Shown here in pieces: positions 11,599 through 23,640 of a stretch of DNA of 64,000 nucleotides (position 1 is its first letter; each line of letters starts with the position of its first letter). The translations under genes and the position numbers were made by a program. The notes under the pieces were generated by a model, which ran no database searches, was not told where the DNA came from, and saw only the letters and a program-made list of their open reading frames with translations. The stretch comes from Gnetum montanum (taxonomy: Eukaryota > Streptophyta > Gnetopsida > Gnetales > Gnetaceae): the NCBI GenBank assembly GCA_015680685.1, contig MNCI01033474.1, positions 1-64,000 on the forward strand, given 5' to 3'.

Positions 11599-13082
11599 AT
11601 ATGAGGTTCCTTTTCCATTAATGAAACTTTAACAAACTTATGACCTTGGTAGTTTCCAAACTTGGAAAAGATTCAAATGGTTTGAAAATGATGTGACTTC
11701 AAGTGGATTCAATGCTCTTTGTCTTTCTTCTTATTTGAGTGCATGAGTGTTTTTCATGGATTTATTACCATTTTGTATTGATGAATAACAAGAAGTTAAT
11801 AAGTCTTTGCATGGTGTGGTTCCCATCCAAAAATCCATAAAAACATATAAAAAAAAATGATGAGAATTCAAAGCCCATCCCTTAGACAAAATAACAAGCT
11901 ACAAGCACTGGTTATGGGACTAGAAAGATATGTTACCCATGCTTGAAGGTTCTCTCTAACAAAGGTCGTTTCTCACTTCTCGCTTCTCTTCTCTTTTCAA
12001 ATACAGAATGTTGTGTAATTTGTGGGAGCATTCTTGTGTCTTGAAGGGATGAACTAGTCTTAGAGTGGCAATGCAAAGTTACTAAAAGTGGTTGGTTTTG
12101 ATCTAGACTGAGAATGGACCTTATTGGATCATTTAAACATGAAATCCACAAGGGACTTCCTGTAACCATGGTTAGGAATTCCATTCCATTCTCTACCTCA
12201 TCCATCAATGCTTTCCATTCTTCACGTCACTACCATTTTCTATGTCTTAGTTTGATCTGTTGAAATTCTTAGGTAGATTCTTCCAAATAAAGTCCTTAAC
12301 TTATCATGATCATTAATTAAATGTGGGATCAACAGACTCCTTAGTTGAAGTTATGCAAGGGCAAAAAGGTCATGTGCTTGCTATGGGGAGGATCCACTTG
12401 CATATCCCCTAGTTGGAATAGTTAATCTCCTTATCCTTAGACATTTTTGCAATCAAATCTCTTATGTGTCCCATCAATTCATCCAACTATGTGCTCCTTT
12501 AAGGCATTTCTTCATCATTCTTCCAATTGAAAACCTCCATTTTTTGTGAACTATCAAGCCCTCTTCATATATTTCATCGTGTTCTTAGCTTTCAAAAGAC
12601 TCCAATTTCATGTAAAAACTCCTTGTATTTCTTAAGTCTTTGAAAATTCAATGGTGGTCAACATATGAATCGACCTAATTCCATAGACACAACCTCTTGC
12701 ATCGACATGGCATTAACAATGCATGGCAAAAATACTATAAATAGAGCACAACACTAAGTAATTTTTTGTCATTTTTCTTTAAACAAGAGGAAATTTTTTG
12801 CAATTTTTCAGATCCCAAAACCTTCCAAAGCCCATATCCTTCACATTGCTTGTCCAATTTTAGTCATTTTTAATTTCTCTAGCTATCAAAGGTACATTCT
12901 TCATCATGGGGACCACAAATCCTAGGTTTTTGACAAAAAATTTTCAAAATTTTTCTAACTTGCCCATGGATTTAAAATAATATTAAATCATCAACCTATG
13001 GAAGTTAAACCCTTTCAACAAACTTTGGTAACCTAAAATTAAATTAAATAACATTAAAATAATATTAAAAGATCAATCTGCC
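11599..13082. other. Non-coding spacer between pol and aORF in A1
   Basis: About 1.5 kb without an open frame, clearly similar to N1 at 52940-54100 and in part to N2 near 43370-43450 (shared block around ACATGTTACC, then ATGC(C/T)TGAAGGT). A TATA-type promoter is near its 3' end (see 12736). Retention of the spacer in several copies suggests it is a normal part of this element group. Confidence 0.6.
12736..12744 (+). promoter_or_regulatory. TATA box upstream of the A1 aORF
   Basis: TATAAATAG preceded by AC and followed by AGCACAACAC is a textbook plant TATA context. It is about 340 bp upstream of the aORF ATG at 13083, in a spacer that has no LTR. An internal promoter is an inference; N2 has a TATA element in the same relative place. 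Confidence 0.45.
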
Positions 13083-15911
13083 ATGACCACATCTTACCCA
13101 AGTGTAACTATCCCTAAAGAGATTAGGTACTTAATGTTATGAGTTACACACTATATGTCAATCCTTGATCGTATTGTGGTCATAGATGGCACCAAGACCA
13201 AAGCATGGACTAGAGGTAGGACCATCTTGGCCTAGGGATAAGCCACCTAGAATGGAAAAGGACCAACAAAAATAACCCTAGGAGTAAGAAGCTGAAACTC
13301 ATGCCACGGGACCTCTTCATGAGGACACTGAAGTAGAGTTTGTTCGTCATATTCTAGAAGAAGCAGAAACAAAGTAGTATCACTAAGATGAGACACTAGA
13401 TATCGTTCCAAGACTTGAAGTTACCTTAACCCATGCTTGTCTTAATCAAATCAAGCCTACAAACGTCCAACGTTTGATTCTTCAAGAACTGAACTTTGGA
13501 ATGTTCCTAGAGTTTTCTCCAGAGGAAGTCAAAGCTCAATTGTAAACCTCTTCCATGTGGCTAGGGAGTGGTACATAGGAGAGACCTACCTCTTTTAGAA
13601 CAACTAGCAACCAAGTGCCATAATTAGAATCAAGGACATTCATGTGTCCTACTTGATGGAAGCAATCACGCAAGCTCTCAACTTGCTTGATACTAGAACC
13701 AGCTTGGTAGAGATCTCAAGTTAGGCAAACCCTAAGGTAAAGAAGGAGTGAACCTAGCAGTTCTATGAAGTGGACCATAAGGAGTATGATGCACTCATTA
13801 TGGTGGAATGTGTGTATTTTAAGATAGCGATCAACCACCTCAATCTGACAGTGAGGCCCACTAAGGTGATTGCCTTTTCTACCCATGTGTGTACCACTCT
13901 AAACAAAACATTCCTCGTCAAACTTTCACAACTGATCTATTTGGAGATAGAGAAGTGGTTCAAAGAGAATGAACATGGGAGGAAGACCTTGCCCTTTCCC
14001 TGCCTTATCAAAAAACTATGTAAAAGGGCAAGATTAGTTTGCTACATCAACAACAAAATCAGGCATGTTCCTTCTACCTCTTGGGAAGAAATGATGAAGG
14101 ACAAAACCCTTGCCACAACCAAGGAAGAGGAGCAGCCACCACCACCACCAACTTAAGAGCAATCAACACCAAAGATGTGTGTTGTTGTAGAACACATGCA
14201 AAAGCTCTGAGAGCAACTCTTGCAGGTAGTGAGAAGGATCGAGAGGGGAGCCTTCTGTCTACAAACTAGCCCTCAACCATTTGAACAAGGTAACTCATAC
14301 CATAACCTAGTTGGAAGACATGATGCCTACGTTTTCTGTGCAAAATGCAAGTTCTCATGTGCTCAAATCCTAGTGCCCAAGAGGTAATGGTGTTCATTCC
14401 CAAATAGTAGTAGTTCCCAGAAATTTCTAGAAATGCTGCTACCTTCTAAGTGCACTTGGAGGAGGGAGATGGGGCCACTACCTTGGTGATGTAGCACCAA
14501 GGGTAGGAAATGACGAAAAAGGTGGTGGTAGACCATGTGGACAAAGCCCTTAATGTTTTTGGGAATTTTGTACTTGACATTGCTGCACTTTGAGATGTGC
14601 AAATGTTTGAAGGAACAGCTAGTGGGAGGTTTAATGTGGCCTAGCACGAGGAGTTCCTAGAACAGCTAGTGTGAACTTGGTAATTGATTTTGGAGTCTTT
14701 GACCTTCTAGAAGATATTTCTGCTACCCAGTCGACACGATTGGAAGCAAGGGGCAAGTCCATAATTGTAGAAGTGCAACTTGAAATGACCAGGGTTGAGA
14801 ATTAAAGCCTAGCTATGGAAGTTCTTAATCTAAGAGACATCTTTCTTATGCCTCTGCACTTAGTCAAGCAATACCCAAGGATGAAGCTTTTCAGTAGCTT
14901 CAATCCAAACTTCAAGAGGTTGAGTACGAGAGAGAGTTAGCAATCTTTAACAAGTCCTTGGCCAAGATAAAAACCTATCACACCAAGAATTTGAAAGAAA
15001 ATCAATGCATGCATGCCATTAAGCTTCAAAAAGAACAGATGGTTGATTACATGTGACAACAATAGGTGAAGCTTTTCAAGGTGTCAATGGATTTAAGGAG
15101 GTCGGCAACAAAAAATTACAATCTCCCCATGGAGGAAGTCCATGCCCTTTGCCAAAAATTTGTAATTAAAATAGGTAGCTAGAAGAGCAAGGCCCTCAAA
15201 TTCGAAAGGGTCAAGAATCATTACAAAGACTAGGTTGGTTTGCAAAAAGAAATTAATGAACAAGAAATCAAATTGGCAAAGGCAAAGGTGAACAAGATCC
15301 TCCAACAGCTCCAGCAAGGAGGTAATGTGTGGCAGCCCATCTTTGATGCACTAAATGCATACAACAAGGAAGAAATTCATCTCAAGAAGCTACAAATTGA
15401 GGAGATGACTAAGTATATGCAGCTTGCCAACCTCCGTTACTAAAACCTAGTAGTGTCGATAGCAAGAAGGTCATGGTTAGATTTGAAGAAACAAGTGGCC
15501 AGATTGTACTTGTTGTATGAGGTTGAGTTCAAGACGCACAAAGAAACTAATTAGAAGCTTGAAGTGGAAAATGCATAATTCGATGTTCTTATGTAGCACT
15601 TCATTGATCAGTGGTCCACAACTGAGAACCTAGCTAGGAGAATGAGTGGCTACCAGGAGTTGCAAAATGTAGTAAAGGAATTTGATGTTGAACTCAAGCT
15701 TTTTGTTGCCTAGTTTGTCAATGTGAAGGAGCTATTCTCAGCAATGCCCTGTCCTTGGGATGTTTCCACACTAGCCCATATTTGTGATGTGGCATGGACT
15801 GTGAATGATCCCAAGAGTAAGGAGGAGAAGATGAAGGCATTGTTCAATGCCTTTCATCTTCCACCAAAGGTTGCAGCTACCACAAGCCAACCACAGCCAC
15901 CTTTACCATGA
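13083..15911 (+). pseudogene. Accessory ORF (aORF) of A1
   Basis: A long coding region lies between integrase and the LTR, broken by many in-frame stops. The likely start is ATG at 13083. The N-terminal half (to about 14055) has REWYIGETYLF, DHKEYDALIMVECVYFKI, and the block LEIEKWFKENEHGRKTLPFPCLIKKLCKRA. That last block matches FEEWKTGKFALPFPCLIRK in N2 at about 45590-45660, so the two proteins are homologous. A Pro run follows near 14145. The second half (14850-15700) is charged and helix-prone, as in a coiled coil. The C-terminus has an AMPCPWDVSTLAHI block paralleling LPCPWEVSTPSNI in N2. The role is unknown; it sits where Athila elements carry an env-like ORF, but I see no signal peptide or convincing membrane segment. 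Confidence 0.65.
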
Positions 15912-16084
15912 TGTGTGCCCAAAGCAGAAGAAGGTCCTTCAGAGCCTCAAGAGCATCCATTGCCTAGGACCATTTGAACTTCTTTCTTGTCTTCACACCA
16001 TCAAAGGAGTTGTGTTTGTTAGTTTTTTCCTAGTATTCAAATTTGTTCTCTTAAATACTAAAATTTTGTAATGATTGTAATTTC

Positions 16085-16415
16085 GTACACTCGAGCACTT
16101 AGTGTTTGTTAGGATTTTTTAAATGTTAGTTAGTTAGAGTTAATTAGCAATTAAACATATAATTCTTTACTCTTTATTTTTAGGTGACTTAAAACATAAA
16201 ACATAAAAATGATAAAAATCATAGGCCTCAATTGCACTTAACCATACCTTTACATTTCACAAGTGTAATTGGGAAGACAATAATTGCAATGGTTAGTTTC
16301 ACCTCCTAGATACCAATGTACTTATAAGGCTATAGGTCCATGGAATTCAACTAGACCATGCATGAATGCTTAGTGATTCGTATGGTTGGGCATAGGGCCT
16401 ACTCACTGCTCATCA
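16085..16415 (+). mobile_element. 3' LTR remnant of A1
   Basis: The last 220 bases match the 3' ends of the N1 and N2 LTRs: ACATTTCACAAGTGTAATTG, then GGAAGACAAT, TAGGTCCATGGAATTCAAC, CGTATGGTTGGG, ending ACTCACTGCTCATCA at 16415. The 5' part of this LTR does not align base for base with N1, so either the LTR is internally deleted or A1 had a diverged LTR type. Start is approximate. Confidence 0.6.
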
Positions 16416-17374
16416 GAGGTGAAGGGAAAATGAAAAAAGATACCTCCAAAATGGAGTATAATGGCTGTGCAAGGTATTCCCTTGAAAAAAAAATAGTTAT
16501 GACTACAGCATGGATACAATAATGTTCATGATCCATTTGATTTTTGGAAAAGAAATTAAATTCAACAGTGAGTTTGTTTCTATGTATCAAAATACCATGA
16601 TATGGAAAATTCTTAGTTGTTCAATTCTTGATCAACCATGAAAAAACATATGTTTACAGCATCTTGTACATGAGGATTGTATTGAGCATGGTCCTTATCC
16701 AATTTTTTATCATAAGAAAAAAAAATCAATGATGTAAATGCATGCTTGTCATCTTCGATGAAAGGCAATTTTTTTGTGCATTGGAAAACAATGTATTTAT
16801 CTCACAATATTCGATTGGAAATATATGTGGTGTTCATTTGTTCCATATTCTAACTTTTATTATTCAAAAATTTTAGAAATCAAATCCATATTATATGGTT
16901 CAATATGTATTCAATAAATCCTTGTTTATAAAGAAACTTCTTTTCATAATATATGTAAGAAATATGTGTTTCATATTCTTCAGTTATTGTTACTCCTATT
17001 TACAAGTTTGTTTGCCATGTTGTCATGTCCGAAAAGAACAAGTTGTAATATTTTTTTTACTTCAATTTGAAAGTTATTATTCAAACCTACTATGTGAGTT
17101 TTGCATAAAATTAATTCTGTTAGGCTTTTGTACATTTAAAACTAGAGTTTCTTGTTTCTTCATTTTACTTAAAAAAATGAAAAGAAATTACCATATACCA
17201 ATTGATTTTTTCCTCACTAGTAACAATTAGCCAATTAGGAGGACTAATGTAAAAAAAAAAATCATATTAGCAATATGTTATAAGTTGTTACTTTTCTTAG
17301 ATAATGTTAAGAATATTTTTACTTCAAAGATAATTTGGCTTAAAAGATGGATTTGATTTAATGGTTTTTATTAT
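16416..17374. other. AT-rich DNA, no gene seen
   Basis: Several long A and T runs and short open frames with no recognisable domain. It could hold introns or the upstream flank of the acyltransferase fragment that follows. Confidence 0.4.
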
Positions 17375-17775
17375 TTGAATGCATATGATATTCTAGTTTC
17401 TAATAGAGTTTTAGAATTGTTATCCTTGAAACTAGATATTATATCTCCCAGTTTCATATTTAGGGCAATATGTCTCTATGTTATAACTAGTAGGATTAGC
17501 ATTCCTTTATTTCTAGTGATGCTAGTATGTCATCCTTTTGTTCTCCTATTGGATAGAAGCAAGAGGTTGTTCCATCATCTTGTGAACAAGCTATGGGCAA
17601 GCATTAGTCTTTTTCCCTTTTGCAAAGTGGATGTTCTAGGCTAGAAAAATCTTCCTTCACCTAATATGCTAGTAGTCTATGTTGCCAACCATCATAGCTA
17701 TTTGGATGTTTATGCCCTTTTTCTTCTTGGAAGGAGCTTCAAATTTATTAGCAAGAGCAACATTTTGATTTAAGT
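17375..17775 (+). pseudogene. Plastid-type 1-acyl-sn-glycerol-3-phosphate acyltransferase fragment
   Basis: The frame from 17375 encodes part of a lysophosphatidate acyltransferase (LPAAT), which adds the second acyl chain to make phosphatidic acid. Visible are the membrane-anchor region (IPLFLVMLVCHPFVLLLDRS), KLWASISLFPFCKV, the catalytic NHX4D motif (N-H-H-S-Y-L-D, 17687-17707) in YVANHHSYLDVY, and LGRSFKFISKSNI. These are the hallmarks of the plant plastidial LPAT (ATS2/LPAT1-like). An in-frame TAG at 17642-17644 sits where the family has a Leu in G-L-E-N-L-P. The FPEGTR block and everything after about 17775 are absent. About 130 residues are contiguous without an intron, so it is either one large exon's relic or a captured or processed fragment. 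Confidence 0.85.
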
Positions 17776-18429
17776 GCACATATGCTTTGCAAGAGTGTCT
17801 TAAACGATGCTTGAATGCACTTGAACAATGCTTGTAGGTTATTTTGCTATGCTATCTGAAATGTCTACATGTATTGATGATTCAACTTACATGATTAATG
17901 CTAGTGTTTGGGCCTTACATGAGTTAATTTTTACTTTTATAAGAGGATTATTATAGAGTGGAATTAGAATTGGTTACTTTAATTATTATGGAATTTTGTG
18001 GTACTTACCCTTATGATTACAAGTATTACATATGTTGGGCAAACAAAGGTCAAGTAGCAATGACCATCATATTGATGAGGTTTAGATGTCTTCTATTTCA
18101 TAGACTATAGAGATACCGATAGTGAGTTAGGCTTAGGGGCCAGTGACATCTAGATTGACTTGGTAGGGGTAGATCATACATTTCGTATAGTAGTAGTAGC
18201 CTTGATAGGTGCTACCTCATCTTCTTCTAAAGTCATCATAAGGTTGGGAGTAGCAATGATGTATTTTATCCAACTATTAAAAAGGTTGATAGTGATAATG
18301 GACTAACTCATTAACATAAATTACTTTTTCCCAAATTGTTCTTTATAGAAATGACAAAAAAAACATGTTAGACATTCAAGTAATAGTTTATTTTTTATGT
18401 TAAAAATAATAACAATGTTCATGGTTATC
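17776..18429. other. No recognised feature
   Basis: AT-rich sequence with short open frames. It may contain intron remains of the acyltransferase fragment; I could not find the next LPAT block (FPEGTR) on either strand. Confidence 0.4.
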
Positions 18430-21400
18430 AAAAAGACAAAAAAAAGTTAATAATGACTCTATTCAGTGTCCTCTACACAGGTATCCTCCTCCATAGCTTC
18501 TATAGCACTAGTGTTCATGAAATCTTGCTCAATGCCTATGTCATCAACCTACTTAGTAGGGATATCTACCCTCTAAGCTGTATCCAATGGTCATGCCTCT
18601 TATGTGTGCTATGGTGTGGCCATGCCCATGAACTCTAGATCTTAAGTGTTGATGAGTGGTGAGATACCCCTACACTCAACCATACAAATATGAGTGTAGC
18701 ATGCACGATCTGATCGAACTCCGCAGACTAAATGCCTACACGCCCCATGGAACACTTAGGGTTAATTATTCATTGTCTTCCCAGACTTACTTGTAGTTGT
18801 CACGATGTATAGTTAAGCAAGTCTGAGGTATATGATTTTTATGGTTTTTTATGTTTATGTCTTCTATGCTAACGAGGGAAGGGTTGAGAAACTAAGTACT
18901 AACTCTAACTAATGAACTAAGTCTAAATTACCTAGTGTCAGCATCCATTCCCACTTACCGTACACACTCTGAACCGATGCAACCATGGTTACCAAACGCT
19001 AATTATTACTGGGATCCCACACGTAACGCACGTGCTCGAAGTGGTCGTACTGAGGCACTTAACTAGCCTAAGCACAATGAGCATCCGTTCCTTGATTATC
19101 TGTACACATCGTTAAATGCTCGTAATCAAGTCATACTCATTCCGCGTTACTAGGAGATAAGGATGAGAGAGAATCTAATCGTGATGAGCATCGTTCCTTG
19201 ATTATCCATACACATCGTTAAATGCTCATAATCAAGTCGTACTCATTCCGTGCTACTGCAAGTAATAAATAACATGTAATAAAATCCTATTCCATGCACT
19301 GCAAGGTTTATCCAAGAAGCTCGTCTTTATTGCCGTACACAACTTGTGTTCAGGTACAATGTTGCTCAAATAAAGATCTGTTCACTTTTAGGACTCCTAC
19401 TGTGGGCACATGGAAAATATTCTATCTCTGGAGTGATCAATCTGCCAGAGTTTACCTACTTCTAGCCTAGGATGAGGAAACAAGGGAAAGCTGCCTCTTA
19501 TTTATAGATATGACGGTGCACCGTGATATTGCGTACGCAATATCACAGGGGAAGACACAATATCGCGATTGCTGCGATATCGTGGCCCATGCGATATTGC
19601 ATCTCATCAAGTGTCATCCAAGAGCCTCCTTAATCCAATGTCTTTGCACATCACCCTCAACTACTCAAATGTATGTTTAGCTAGTTTTCGATTATTGATG
19701 TCAATACAGGTTTATCTCCTTTCCAGGTAGTTAAAACGTTGATGCATTTAACTCTCTAATGCATTCATCTGTGCCATTATTCTTGCCTCCATTGCTTGCA
19801 AGCATTGAAAAATGGCTACCCCATCTCCAAACTATTGCTGCTGTAGTGGATAAATATAGATAGCATGGTGTTGTTCACCCACACCATAGTACTTATCCCA
19901 TCTAGCCTTGCCAGCATCCTATGACACTCAAGGATTAGGTAGCCATACCAAATCATTAAAACAAGTCTTAGGGATCCACTGAGTATAAAATGCAATATCC
20001 AAATGAGGAAATTACTCCTCAGTAAACACCTGGACCCCCTTTGGATCATGTTTTGGATGAGGAATCTGCCAATGATGAAATAGAGCTGATGTCATTGATG
20101 GAAATGGAATTGTGGATGCATTTGTGGTAAGGATTTGCATCCTTCTCATCAAAATGTGGGGGTAGTTCAATGAGCAGTCCCCCTCCAAATCAAGCAGGAT
20201 CATCAATGCAAAAGACATGACATGCATGCAATGAGTGATAGCAAGGAGATTGGTGTGAATGGCCTTGACAAGAAGTCTCTGCTTAGGGGAGAAGTTCTTA
20301 CAGGGCCAACCAATCTTATCTAACTCCATCTTAAGAACCATGAAAAGCAACTATGTTTTTTTTATTTGTGGTTGTAGCAGTGAAAAATTTAGTACATAGA
20401 CCAACAACCATGTCAGTTATGGCCTTCATGATATTCTCTATCATTGGAAAGCCTAAATCACCTATGCGTACAACCATAGATGATGCTACACATTGAATAT
20501 GAGACATGTAGAAGCAACATGCCTCCTCCTCATAATACTCTAGCCCACTAGTCATGATGAAGCCAAGGCATTGCTCAATTATCTTGGCATGCATCTTTGG
20601 CCATACCATTTGCATCAATCCATAGAAGTTTCTAGGACTTTGTATTGGGGTTGATCTAAATTGCACTTATCAACACTGATGTTCCTCTCATGCCTCCCGC
20701 TCCTGAGCTTGGTGATACTCTTCCTGCTCTCTATAAGCAACTTATGGAATAGCTTGGGGGCCAAGTTGTTGTTGATCCTATGTATGCCTCCTTCCCTCTT
20801 GGCCTCAGAGTCTACTGAACAATCTTTAGTTATTCACCTGTGTAGTGCCCCCCTATGAATACAAGCAAACCATTAACAATACAAAAACTTAAAAAATCAT
20901 GTAAATGACCATTACATATCTAAAATCTTATTAAATATCTTCTAACTAACTTTCCAATATTTTAACCATACATGATAATTTTTTTGTAATAATTTATTAA
21001 AACATTAAGTAACCTCTCAACATTCACTAACTAATATACATATTTGATTATCTTTTCTATTTCTTCAATATACTTAGTACCACTTGCCAACTTGAAATAG
21101 TCCTACTTACTGGATTTACGATCTTCACATTTCACCTTATCCACATGCTACTAATGTAATAAGCCTAGTCATTTTGCAAGGGAATGCTCAATTACTGCAA
21201 CTGGATATGGCAATACTAGAGCAAGAGCAGGCTTTGGCAATTCAAGGATGGGTGGTTACTCTACATCATGCTACAAGAAGATACTTTTTGATAGCCAATA
21301 TAGAACCTATGCTCTGACCACATAACCTACCTACAATTCTCTCATCACAAAGAATTAGCCATAGAATCATGTTTTGGTGAATTTGTAAAACATGTGGAAA

Positions 21401-22730
21401 AAGCATGAACTTGCATAGAAGATGGGATGTGAGCAGATTTGATTTCTTCTTTGAAACTAACCTTGAAATTATTTTCTAGTTAATTGAACAATGGCTGAAT
21501 TTTAAATGATAATATTTCATGAATTTGTTATGTTATTTTATTCTATTTTGTACCAGTTTGAATGCATCAATCCATGAGTAACATCATAGCGATGTAGATT
21601 TCTTTTGTAGCAAAGAATGTAAATGATTCAAGGTTAAGGTTATTCATTTTAGAGATTTGTTGTGGAAGAAGTACCAATTTGAATGTAGGGAGCTTGTCTT
21701 AAAGTTGGAACATTGATACTGTGATAGAATTTTGAAATAGAAAGTAGGCTTTCTAGGATTTAACATTTGAATCTATTGCACACAATCTGCATGTAGAGGC
21801 ATTGACTGTGATCCAATTGTAGATTTATGTGTTTACTATGTTGTTGAGTTAGTATGCATTAGAATCATAAGGCAATAAGTCATAGATTTGAGGGTAAGGC
21901 AATAAGTCATAGATTTGAGGGTCCATTATTCGTATAGTATTATCATGATCATAAATAAAAAATTGGTTTGGTTTTCTTAGTCTAACTTGCAATGTTCATT
22001 GTTTCAAATTTGACATAGAATTCAACAATAAAAGTCTGTAGAAATGAAACTTTTATCTCAGCAAAGAGATCTACAAGTGAATATTGGATATCATGGTTTC
22101 CATTTGCACGAGTTTTTTGGCTTGATATAAATGGAAAGTTTTTAGTTCTATTCCACAACAAATAGAAGTTATTGATTTATTTTTTCATGCAAAGATTCTT
22201 GATATCAAAAACTGTTTGGAGATTCTTGAAACATTGCTGGAAAATTAAATACGCGAGGTTAGCGATTTGATTTAATTTAATGTCCTATTCAATGGCCGCT
22301 GTTTTACATGTAAAGATTACGCTGCCGCTGTTAAACCCTAAATCCTAATAGTTGTTGTTGAACGTATTCGCTATTAAACGGACATGTGAAACAGACGTTG
22401 CGAATTCTACCCTACAGCCGCGGTTTTACCCTTAAAAAATTACAATTCAAACAAAATTGTACAGCAATTAAATTTCAAAATCGAGATAACCGATCATTTA
22501 TATTTTTCATTGCATAGACTTCATTTGAATTTTATCATCGCGAAGACCCGCAGAAAAAAATAGGAGACTAAATTAAAAACAACAATTCCAAAAATTAGCG
22601 GACATGAACTTACCCTGCCCATGATTGCTGTGTTTGCTCTGGCTCTGTGCTGTCAGCTATCAGTGATGCCAATGATGGTGTTCCTTCTGATGCTCTCTTC
22701 GTCTCTGCGGTCAGCTACCGGTGATGATTA
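18430..22730 (-). pseudogene. Intron-containing gene-like copy B (accessory-type protein)
   Basis: A minus-strand gene-like unit homologous to the copy at 24283-27653. Its 5' end is near 22620-22730, with a splice donor GCAGG|GTAAGT (GTAAGT on complement 22608-22613). An AT-rich intron follows, with an acceptor near 20853. A coding exon then runs down to 18430. It includes MHAKIIEQCLGFIM, EYYEEEACCFYMSHIQ, GFPMIENIMKAITDMVVG and FHGS, then after a frameshift FSPKQRLLVKAIHTN and a hydrophobic helix ending NYPHILMRRMQ. The last two blocks resemble the plant transposon-type domain seen in other ORFs here; this is a weak call. A solo LTR (18650-19609) interrupts the 3' part. Stops and frameshifts mark it as a pseudogene. 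Confidence 0.5.
18650..19609 (-). mobile_element. Second solo LTR of the N2 family
   Basis: 960 bp bounded by TGATGAG and CTCATCA, with a perfect 5-bp target duplication AGTGT (18645-18649 and 19610-19614). It is homologous along its whole length to the solo LTR at 8731-9694. The TATA box (complement of about 19499-19506) and the degenerate GATATC/GATATT array (about 19519-19600) show a minus orientation. It interrupts gene-like copy B, which is continuous in copy A. Confidence 0.92.
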
Positions 22731-23196
22731 ATCAGGTAAAATGAGACAACCCTATTTTTATTTTTTTGTTACTTCGCACGATGCGAGCTTGTGCGATTAG
22801 CGTTAGAATCACATTTTAAAAGTGTCAGATGTGGATCACAGGAAACTCTGCGTGCCGCAGTATGCCACCTTCCTACAAGACATGCATGTCTTGGCATATC
22901 TGTAAGAAAATAATTGTGTTGCATTAGTAATTAAAGTACAGAATATGAAAGCAAATGGAACTGACCTGTAGCCATTGATTTTTTCCATTAATCTTATTCA
23001 AATTCTTCTTTTACACCCAGGCTCTGCAAGGATGGTGTATGCAACCTGGAGGCCTAAACTGCAATCCTGCTATGATTCGTGGTACCTTTCTTCTCCCATC
23101 AAAAATGAATTTATAGATGACAGAATCAATTAGCATGAGAGAAAAATTTGAAAAATAAGAGACCCAAAACCCCATCGGATGTGATGCCATCCCAAT

Positions 23197-23249
23197 GCCA
23201 AACACAAAAACGCATAATGCCCACGCCAAACACAAAAACGCATAATGCC
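23197..23249. repeat. 28-bp direct repeat, two units
   Basis: GCCAAACACAAAAACGCATA followed by ATGCC occurs at 23197-23221 and again at 23225-23249, with a period of 28 bp and no mismatch inside the unit. Confidence 0.9.
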
Positions 23250-23317
23250 AACACGTTAATATGTGATGATAACACGTAAACGCATCAGAGGCCACTTGAA
23301 CATGTAAACGTGTGTTA

Positions 23318-23640
23318 CAGTATCTACCTGCGAGCGTCATGCGATTGGCATCCCCTTCGTAATTTGCACCACTGAAGTGCAATTAGCACCATATACTGCT
23401 AATCGTAGTCACATGATGGATTGTAGTAGTTTCTGACTACGAGCGCAGTACGTTTCGTTGGCATCCCCTCATAGTTTGCACTGCTTAAGCGCGACTAGCC
23501 CCATATAGTGCCAATCACAGTTGCAGGATGGATTGCAACTCACATGTGTTAGCAGTCTTTGACCGTGAACGTAGTGCGATTGGTAGCCAGCTCGCAACGA
23601 TGGCGTGCGACTGGCACCGGATCACATTGTCAATAATAGG
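23318..23640. repeat. Tandem repeat of about 118 bp, nearly three units
   Basis: Related units are anchored by GCGATTGGCATCCCCTTCG (about 23340), CGTTGGCATCCCCTCATAG (about 23456) and GCGATTGGTAGCCAGCTCG (about 23576). Each is preceded by a C-T-A-C-x-x-x-C-GAGCG-like or GACCGTGAACG block, and the first two are followed by CACATGATGGATTG and TGCAGGATGGATTG. Units differ at many positions, so the array is old. Confidence 0.7.

Larger units (their letters stand above)
4918..16415 (+). mobile_element. Degenerate Ty3/gypsy element A1
   Basis: The order is leader, gag, protease, RT, RNase H, integrase, long spacer, accessory ORF, LTR end. Similarity to the complete element N1 begins at about 4918 in the untranslated leader, so the 5' LTR and primer-binding site are lost. 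The right end is an LTR terminus (CTCATCA at 16409-16415). Inside are a 964-bp solo LTR, a 170-bp tandem duplication, and a deletion that removes the integrase C-terminus. RT and integrase motifs (FLDGYSGYN, FMDDF) and a protease tail with a G-P-W-L-like block fit the non-chromodomain Athila/Tat side of Ty3/gypsy. Confidence 0.8.

Noticed and set aside
13083-15911. Envelope-like protein (env) for the ORF before the LTR
   Set aside because: The position fits, but I see no signal peptide, furin-like site or membrane anchor; the second half is coiled coil.
16895-17230. 111-codon plus-strand open frame as a gene
   Set aside because: AT-driven composition (Phe, Leu, Tyr, Ser, Lys runs) and no match to any family.
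8731-19609. The two minus-oriented LTRs as the two ends of one element
   Set aside because: Each has its own perfect, different target duplication (ATTTT and AGTGT), and the DNA between them is A1 pol in plus orientation plus unrelated sequence.
23318-23640. CRISPR array
   Set aside because: Units are about 118 bp, diverged along their length, have no unique spacers, and lie in a plant nuclear sequence.
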